From contig DAIPHL010000148.1 of assembly GCA_036771375.1 (NCBI GenBank), positions 1 to 5,377 of the forward strand: a stretch of DNA of 5,377 bases, written 5' to 3'. Position 1 is the first letter of the stretch; each line of letters starts with the position of its first letter. The stretch comes from DAIPHL01 sp036771375 (GTDB lineage Bacteria > Synergistota > Synergistia > Synergistales > Synergistaceae). The translations under genes and the position numbers were made by a program. The notes beneath the pieces were generated by a model, which was given only the letters and a program-made list of their open reading frames with translations, was not told the origin of the DNA and searched no databases. Positions 4,795 to 5,377 of the stretch are shown here, piece by piece.

Positions 4795-5377
4795 ATGGAA
4801 AAATTCTCCGACTTTTCCACACAAAGACGACTCAAGCGGCTGGAACGCTGGCTTGCGAGGTGCGTGGCCGCCTGCCGCTGCGGATTTTGGGGATCTGCCT
4901 TGATGGAGGTGGAATGCCTGGAGGCCGAGGCCCGCGCGTTTCGAACGGAGCTCTGGGCGGCCATGGAGGAGAGCGAACGCGCTTCGTCTCCCAGACGGCT
5001 TGCGTCTCGCCTCGCCTCGGTCGGATTGGTGGGCGTGCTCGCCACGATCCTGGTCCTCTCGACAGGGCTCTCTCTCTCCGTCGATCAGGATCGGCCCTTT
5101 CAGTTCCACGGCGGCGAATCCGTGGCGCTGCTCTCGACGATCGAAAGCGACATGCTCGACGCCCTCCGAGAGAGCCTGAGCAGCGGCAATCGCGGACGTG
5201 TCGTTGTCACGCTGGACATCGCGGACGAGCCCGGACGGCCGAAAACCGAGCCGGGAAGCGCCTCCGCCGCGGAGGCGAAACCGCTGCCGGTGGTACGGTA
5301 TTCGGTGAAAAAGGAAGCCCGGGGGAAAGAGCGTCCTTTTACGAAGGAATCCCTTTCCCCGAAGGAAAACGCCGACC
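4795..5377 (+). CDS. unrecognised single-span membrane protein, 3' end beyond the window (possible anti-sigma factor)
   Basis: The frame is open from the ATG at 4795 to the window edge (194 codons) with no stop, so the gene is partial. GGAG at 4780-4783 is an acceptable though distant ribosome site; an in-frame GTG at 4786 lies too close to it. Residues 1-73 are charged and Arg-rich with Cys23, Cys27, Cys29 and Cys41 and an acidic helix (about 38-62). Residues about 74-96 (SVGLVGVLATILVLSTGLSL, 75-94) form one hydrophobic segment preceded by Arg68 and Arg72, so the N-terminus should be cytoplasmic and the rest extracytoplasmic. The C-terminal part seen is Pro-, Ser- and Lys-rich and probably poorly structured. 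Cytoplasmic domain, one span and outer domain, directly after a sigma gene, is the usual layout of a membrane anti-sigma factor. The Cys do not form the HxxxCxxC zinc motif, so that role is inference from position. Confidence 0.75.
   Translation, partial: MEKFSDFSTQRRLKRLERWLARCVAACRCGFWGSALMEVECLEAEARAFRTELWAAMEESERASSPRRLASRLASVGLVGVLATILVLSTGLSLSVDQDRPFQFHGGESVALLSTIESDMLDALRESLSSGNRGRVVVTLDIADEPGRPKTEPGSASAAEAKPLPVVRYSVKKEARGKERPFTKESLSPKENAD

Noticed and set aside
1..5377. CRISPR arrays, tRNA/rRNA genes, insertion sequences and phage features
   Set aside because: No regularly spaced repeats, tRNA-like cloverleaf, terminal inverted repeats or transposase-like reading frames were seen on either strand.

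Overview
The window looks like a stretch of a moderately GC-rich (by eye about 58-60%) anaerobic, amino-acid-fermenting bacterium. The best guess is Synergistota or a GC-rich Clostridia relative, because a CaiT-like BCCT transporter sits with a glycine/betaine/sarcosine reductase (Grd) homologue. This is inferred from gene content only; there is no rRNA or other phylogenetic marker.

Layout, all on the + strand. (a) Positions 1-341 are a relatively AT-rich intergenic region with a weak possible terminator, a very good sigma70-type promoter (TTGACG, 17 nt, TATGAT) and a leader of about 200 nt. (b) 342-1889 encodes a 515-residue BCCT-family transporter. (c) 1902-4007, only 12 nt further on and with its Shine-Dalgarno overlapping the transporter stop codon, encodes a 701-residue single-chain fusion of a GrdE-like domain and the C-terminal half of a GrdB-like domain. 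(d) 4008-4144 is an intergenic gap with a hairpin terminator and an extended -10 promoter. (e) 4145-4732 encodes a short sigma-70-family factor with regions 2 and 4. (f) From 4795 to beyond the window end runs the 5' part of an unrecognised gene for a protein with one predicted membrane span, which by position and topology could be a regulator of the sigma factor.

The most interesting object is the Grd fusion. By unaided alignment to the GrdE and GrdB sequences I remember, both catalytic residues of the canonical enzyme are replaced by aromatic residues. The pyruvoyl-forming Cys (Cys242 of GrdE) is Phe257, and the selenocysteine of GrdB (U-GTCTRCG) is Trp624, encoded by TGG, one base from TGA. 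The N-terminal half of GrdB is missing and a new Cys-rich segment lies at the fusion joint. Co-expression with a transporter whose substrate-binding aromatic box is itself altered suggests a dedicated uptake-plus-processing (or uptake-plus-binding) module for a betaine-like or other small zwitterion, with chemistry different from classical Grd. The substrate cannot be named from sequence. No grdA, grdC/D, thioredoxin or Sec machinery genes are in the window.
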